Assembly (NCBI GenBank): GCA_029876055.1
Contig: CM056874.1
Span: 7,998,001 to 8,062,000, forward strand
Direction of reading: 5' to 3'
Source: Madurella fahalii
Taxonomy: Eukaryota > Ascomycota > Sordariomycetes > Sordariales
DNA: 64,000 nt
Positions 59,259-64,000 of the stretch are shown here, in pieces; positions within the stretch are counted from its first letter, which is position 1, and every line of letters starts with the position of its first letter. The notes under the pieces are model-generated. The model did not search any database, was not told the origin of the DNA, and saw only the letters and a list, made by a program, of their open reading frames with translations. The position numbers and the translations under genes are program-made.

Positions 59259-60758
59259 ATGACGGAAGTGTCTGCCTACCCACAGCCGCATCTCTTCGCA
59301 ATTCCTTTTCACCGCACGCTCTCGCCAGCACCAGTGCCCCGTCTCATCCGCGACATGACTTCCAACAACGGAACTTACTCTTCATCCCCACCGCTGGCCA
59401 AGCAGCCGTTGGAAGCTCGTTCCTCCTCGGTATCTTCGACTGCGTCCGCAACCTCCTACTTGACCCCATTCTCTGCCCCCCACACCATCTACGGGCCTAG
59501 CTCACGGTCCTTGTCTCCCGCATCTGGAATCTTCGATTCAGGTTCTGGAGCCGCCTTCTTCGCACGGAATCATTGCCAGGACACCGTCCAGGAGCAATCG
59601 CACGCATCCCAAGCTCAGCCAACATCGCTCGTGCCGAACCCGACACACTATCTCCAGAGCCACGTTTCTCCGTCGCTTCCGCTCTACTCGCCGGTTCCAG
59701 TTCCGAGGCAGTTCGCGCGATCGACGTCGTACAGCTATCAACTAGGTTCAGTGCCGCAACAGCCATCGCCACTGGCCTACCAAACCTACCCTGCCATGTA
59801 TCCTTCCTTTTCTACGAACCCCTACCATTCATCGCCAGCCATGCCCTCCTACCAAATTCCGCAATTAGTTCACAGTTCGTCCATGCTCGCGAGGTCCGAG
59901 ACTCCGGGGGAATCGTTGCTGCTTAAAATGCTGCGGAACCTGCCGCTGGACGTCATCCGCGAGATTCAGCGATACGTCGGCTGGTTTCAATGTTGGAAGC
60001 TTTACCGGGTGAACCGCTGGTTCCGAGACAACTTCCACCCGAGCAAGCTTCCAGAGAACGACAAGATCTCGGGCGTTCTCTATACGGAGCAGTGCTATGG
60101 CCGCTATGATGAATCCTCATCCTCATCTTCCTCCGCCTCCTCAACGGCGAACTCACCACCGAGGAGAAACGAGAGCAAGAGTCCCAAATGGTTTGGGTGC
60201 TATCACTGCTTCGCCATCAAGGATTTTGAGCATTTTGAGCGATTCACATGGACCAACGCTCCCGAAGACGCAGGGAGCAAAGGCCCGGAAGAGGAATCAA
60301 CCGAAGCAGCGGTAACAAGACCTCTACTTCCTCCGCCTCTGCCGGCCCCAACGGTTGCAACAACCTTGCCATCCTCCGCCACAAGCAATCCACATTACTG
60401 CCCAGGACTGACGAGGAGCAGCCTCACGGCCGCCGCGGGCAACGGTCATCGCTCCAGCGCCTCAAAGGCCGCCAACAGTACCACTAACGGCAGCGGTGGC
60501 GGGAGATCGTTGTCTCCGTCACATCCGCCCTCTCGCATCCTAGCAACGTGGGGCGTCCGCCGCTTCTGCATCGACTGCGGCGTTAAGAAGCGCTTCTACC
60601 GGCCGGGCGATGTTATCGAGCTGCACAAACCCGTCAATAGCAAGGAGGCGCTCTGGGTGTGTGGGTGCTGGAAGCTGCATTGGCGGCGTCCGCTGGACCT
60701 CAAGTGCGTGGCGTGTGGGTGGCATGTGCCGCTTTCGACGCCGACGGGGAGGAGATGA
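59259..60758 (+). CDS. F-box-like protein with four C-terminal Cys pairs
   Basis: This is a single-exon CDS of 499 aa from MTEVSAYPQ. An in-frame alternative Met lies at 59355, and the frame is also open upstream. The first ~215 residues are Ser/Pro/Tyr-rich and disordered. An F-box-like segment follows (LRNLPLDVIREIQRYVGW and RVNRWFRDNF, about 222-262), the motif that docks substrate adaptors onto Skp1-cullin ubiquitin ligases. Four Cys pairs (GCYHC about 313-318, FCIDC about 437, VCGCW about 468, KCVACGW about 482) suggest a zinc-binding module split by a disordered, Ser/Ala-rich insert of roughly 110 residues. The pairs are conserved in pattern with fungal F-box proteins I have seen, but no substrate is known. 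Runs of Ser come from TCC/TCA repeats. Confidence 0.85.
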   Translation: MTEVSAYPQPHLFAIPFHRTLSPAPVPRLIRDMTSNNGTYSSSPPLAKQPLEARSSSVSSTASATSYLTPFSAPHTIYGPSSRSLSPASGIFDSGSGAAFFARNHCQDTVQEQSHASQAQPTSLVPNPTHYLQSHVSPSLPLYSPVPVPRQFARSTSYSYQLGSVPQQPSPLAYQTYPAMYPSFSTNPYHSSPAMPSYQIPQLVHSSSMLARSETPGESLLLKMLRNLPLDVIREIQRYVGWFQCWKLYRVNRWFRDNFHPSKLPENDKISGVLYTEQCYGRYDESSSSSSSASSTANSPPRRNESKSPKWFGCYHCFAIKDFEHFERFTWTNAPEDAGSKGPEEESTEAAVTRPLLPPPLPAPTVATTLPSSATSNPHYCPGLTRSSLTAAAGNGHRSSASKAANSTTNGSGGGRSLSPSHPPSRILATWGVRRFCIDCGVKKRFYRPGDVIELHKPVNSKEALWVCGCWKLHWRRPLDLKCVACGWHVPLSTPTGRR

Positions 60759-63700
60759 TTTTTTTTTTGTGTGTGTGTTCTTACTTTTCTTTTTTTTTCT
60801 TTATTGTTCAGCATCATAACGGGTAATTTCGCGGTCAAGCGGGACATAGATGTCAGGCGGATGAGTGGCTTGTTTCGATTCTCAAACGAAAAAGACATGC
60901 ATAATGTGTCACCCACACGGGAGGCCAGGTCAGAGTTTCATTACTCAACGGTTCACCGTCTCTATCTACAACTTTGTTTTTGAACTGCAATTTTACACCT
61001 CAGATAGGCTTTTTGTGTCATTTTGGGCATAGTATTCACGTCATGCACGAAGTTCACTTCTGGCGTTCAGAACAGGGATTTTATCTTTTAAATAAGAAAG
61101 AAAAGAAAAGAAGAGTTTGTGTTAGTTATATTGTTGATCTAGCAAGCATTGATGTTGTCGCTACTAATTAACTATCTCTTTAATAATTATTTTGACGCAA
61201 AATCGAATCAATCGACATGCTGTACCGTACCCTATCACATCCACCCCATTACACCTCAAAATCAGGAATCTGACCCCTCGGCTCTTTCCTTCCCAGACGC
61301 TGTCAAATGTCTAGTCATAGCCTGAGAAAAAAAAAAAAAAAAAAAAGTGCAATTCCAGTTAAGGAAGCGCATGTTAATCGTTATGGCGAGAATTTCTCGG
61401 AATCCCTTGCCGAGCGAACCCCGTTTCCGCCGACGGGAGTTTCACAGCCAACAACCACGCGACAATGCTTCTCCGCCATGCCACCAAGATCATAGATGCC
61501 GCGTCAGAAACAGTTTGAGTGAGCTATCACATCTCTGTTTTTTTGGATTTCCGAGCCAGCCCGGATATTACAATTTCAACTCACATCAAAGCTACAGAAG
61601 CATTGTGTACTTGGCACCAGAGTTGTGTGAGACAGCCATACGTTCTCGGTGATATGTTTCTGGAGACGGGGGCAGAGGCACGGCGCTAAACGGGTTGCAG
61701 CCGCTTAACAAGGGGCGGCTTGCCGTATGTGAACGGACGGATGGAGAAGTCGGCTTGTTAGTGGGGTCGAAGGGACGGAGAGGGGATGGGAGGGCAGGGG
61801 AAGGAAAGGGAGAGGCAGGGTGTGTGGGTCGGTGGAGGGAGGGGAGGGGAGGGGACCCTCCCGGGCGAGGGTCGTCCAAACTGAACATCAGCCCCGGCAG
61901 GACGAGTTGTGCTAGTGTATACATAAGATAGATTGCGTGCAGCCATCTCGGGGGATGGAGGCGGAGTTTGGATTCCCAACGGACGCACCGTCTTGTCTCC
62001 GTTTAGCAACCCCCTCCCTTGCAAGCCACGGTGGAAGCGCGACCCTGCAGGGGGCGTTCTGGGCTTCCCCAACACATCGTCACACAGCATGTTTCTAGCG
62101 CGGGAAAGAAAGTGCTGATCAAGGCTCTAGTGTTTGTGGCTGAGTATTCATTCCCCTCGCTTGTCCAGCCGGCAGCAACCAGCTGCGACTGGGCCCACCG
62201 GGGAGACTCGGTACTGTAGTGTAAAGCGATCGTCGCGCCACGCGAGACATGGTAGGATATCTCCGCCTACGTTAGCCAATAGCCGTATCGGTCGAGATCT
62301 GGGGACCTTCCGGAGTAGGCCGGGGGCTGATGATATTAGACAGCCGACCCTAGCATCAGCCGGTCCGTGGACTGTACTCGACCCCCTGTTGCAGAGGACG
62401 CTAAGAGAAACATTGTTCTCGTCGTGTGCTGCAACCGATGCACTCTAGAACCAACGACATGCGCTTCAATGCACTGGCATGACTTCGGTGAGTTGACCAC
62501 ACCGCCGGGTCCACGCGCTCAGCCACCATCAGCCACATTTTCAGCTGTCATATTAGCACAAAAACTCCTCAGTTTGTTGGCTTGTGCAGCCAGGTTTTGT
62601 TTTATTTTCAAACATGCTTAAAGAGAATATGCGAGGAGGGTGCCACAGGATGATTGATCTCGTGAGGTGCTGCCGAGCCGTATGATGGTCATCTGCAGGC
62701 AACAGCAGCGGAGAGGCTGACTCTAACATACACAAAAATGGCGGCAACGAGGTGAACTAAGCGCTGTGCAGACACAGAAGCCTCTCGCCCCGGCTTCTAT
62801 GGCGCTTAGTTTGGAGTTATCCGCGGGGGTGTAAACGGGGTGCGCGAACTGGTGTGACATAGGATTGGCACCGTGACAATTGCCATTGCAACCGGAATCC
62901 CCAGAAAGGCAAAGACAACGGAGTTGGGATACTAAGATGCATAACTGGCGCATAGAATTCTGCTGCCAACAGCGATAATGGGACGACCGATCACACAGAT
63001 CCGCATGGGGCCGCTCGCACCCGGTTTCTCCTCGTCTGGAGTCGGGGTCCGGCCGTGAACAGCTGCCAAGCGACGCTATTGCTGCAAAGGCCACACTAGG
63101 ACGGCATCGGAGCGATCTACTTGCATCGTTCTGAGCCAGTCAAGCGTGCTTTTGCGGTTAGCATTGATGTTGGCAGCAGCATCTGATCTTCTGGAAGTGC
63201 GTCTGCAGGCCATGCAGCTGCCTTGGATAACATGATTTGGGCCGTCTGCAGGTTGAGGCACACTTCGGCCAAAAGATGGCTCGCCTTGCCGCAAAACGCA
63301 ATGCCAGGTGAAACCGTGTGCCGGATAATCTTCATGAACAGAACCCTCGATGGGCGTCGTGGTGGGCCCCAGGTGCCAACAAAAACCCCAAAACAGCGCG
63401 CCATGCATGACTTCGCTTACCGAGTACGAAATTGCGTCCCAGACTGTCGGGACCGCCGATCGTTCGCTGAGGGTCGCCAAGCCTAGGGCTATGGCTCGGG
63501 GATTCACATGTGGATTCCCTTCCCCGCGCCCCCAAGAAAACTGCTATACTCGCCGGCCTTCACACTGTCGGGAACCAAGAGCGGATGAGACGAGATTGAG
63601 CGCACTTTTAAAAAATCAGGGCATGTCTATTTGAGGGTTTCAAAGTCACTCGGTTTTCGGTCGAAGGCATGTGTGGACAACGAGCCTATGTCTGAGCTTT

Positions 63701-64000
63701 ATTTGCGCCACCTGGGGTTGGTCCTGAGCATAACTGGCCTTTCCGAATTTTCGAAGACGCATATGCAATGTGTGGTTCAGTCCGAGGGTCCACGCCGAGG
63801 AGGAAATCCATGCGAAATGTGTTGGGCTCCATGAAGACGATGTAACGCTTAGCGGGAATTCACAACAATGGAAGTCTCGGCCCTGCCGGACAAAACTGAA
63901 GGGCGGGGGCCGGAGGGAGGGAAGAGGTGAGTTTGGTCGGATTGGGCAGTGAATCCCGGAGTTGCCTTGGCCTGCCCCCCACCTGATTCGCGCCTTCTGA
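60759..64000. other. 3.2 kb terminal spacer, no supported gene
   Basis: This is the 3' flank of the F-box gene and beyond. Poly-T/TG sequence directly after the stop (60760-60800), AT-richer DNA (60960-61220), an A run (about 61326-61346), a G-rich tract at 61771-61856 and a GTACTGTAG word at 62211-62219 are present. Frames up to 143 codons show no domain. A gene starting beyond the window edge cannot be judged. Confidence 0.4.
61771..61856. repeat. G-rich purine tract with many G runs
   Basis: Over a dozen runs of three or more G occur within about 86 bases on the plus strand, separated by short A/T loops, including three consecutive GGGGA units. It is a strong G-quadruplex candidate and a low-complexity region. 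Confidence 0.7.

Overview
The window is nuclear DNA of a filamentous ascomycete. Genes are GC-rich, most are broken by short introns (about 55-90 bases, a few of 150-320) with GT...AG ends, and spacers are long. The mix of families (EDEM-type mannosidase, Zn2Cys6 regulator, flavohaemoglobin, F-box and SET proteins) together with codon use fits the Sordariomycetes, most likely Sordariales/Chaetomiaceae. That placement is inference. No bacterial-type operon, CRISPR array, intact transposon, rRNA or convincing tRNA was seen.

Layout. 1-7.3 kb: the 3' end of an importin-11/Kap120-like karyopherin (+), a TA-rich island with a RIP-like dinucleotide bias, a hemerythrin-like protein (-), and a large multi-pass membrane protein (+). 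7.3-11.7 kb: no gene recognised. 11.7-16.9 kb: adenine phosphoribosyltransferase (+) converging on an EDEM-like GH47 mannosidase with a PA region (-). 20.2-22.2 kb: a putative nuclear regulator (-). 22.2-32.8 kb: a 10.6 kb stretch with no recognisable gene but several short repeats. 32.8-35.3 kb: a Zn2Cys6 transcription factor (-). 38.4-40.4 kb: a probably myristoylated helix-turn-helix protein (+), which seems to use a GC-AG intron, converging on a short-chain dehydrogenase (-). 43.9-53.6 kb: flavohaemoglobin (+), a small membrane protein (-), a small secreted protein (+), a surface VWA-domain protein (+) and a SET-domain protein (-). 59.3-60.8 kb: an F-box protein with four Cys pairs (+). 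The ends of the long spacers hold only low-complexity tracts.

The genes do not form an obvious pathway or biosynthetic cluster. They cover nuclear import, purine salvage, ER quality control, nitric oxide detoxification, polyol/sugar redox and transcription. The most unusual items are the RIP-like island, the GC-AG intron, the VWA receptor-like protein with a Pro/Gly/His-rich tail and Cys-rich end, the long gene-free block upstream of the putative regulator, and a repeated GTACTGTAC element in spacers. Exon boundaries were worked out by hand from splice consensus and reading frame. All family names rest on recognised motifs, not on a database search.
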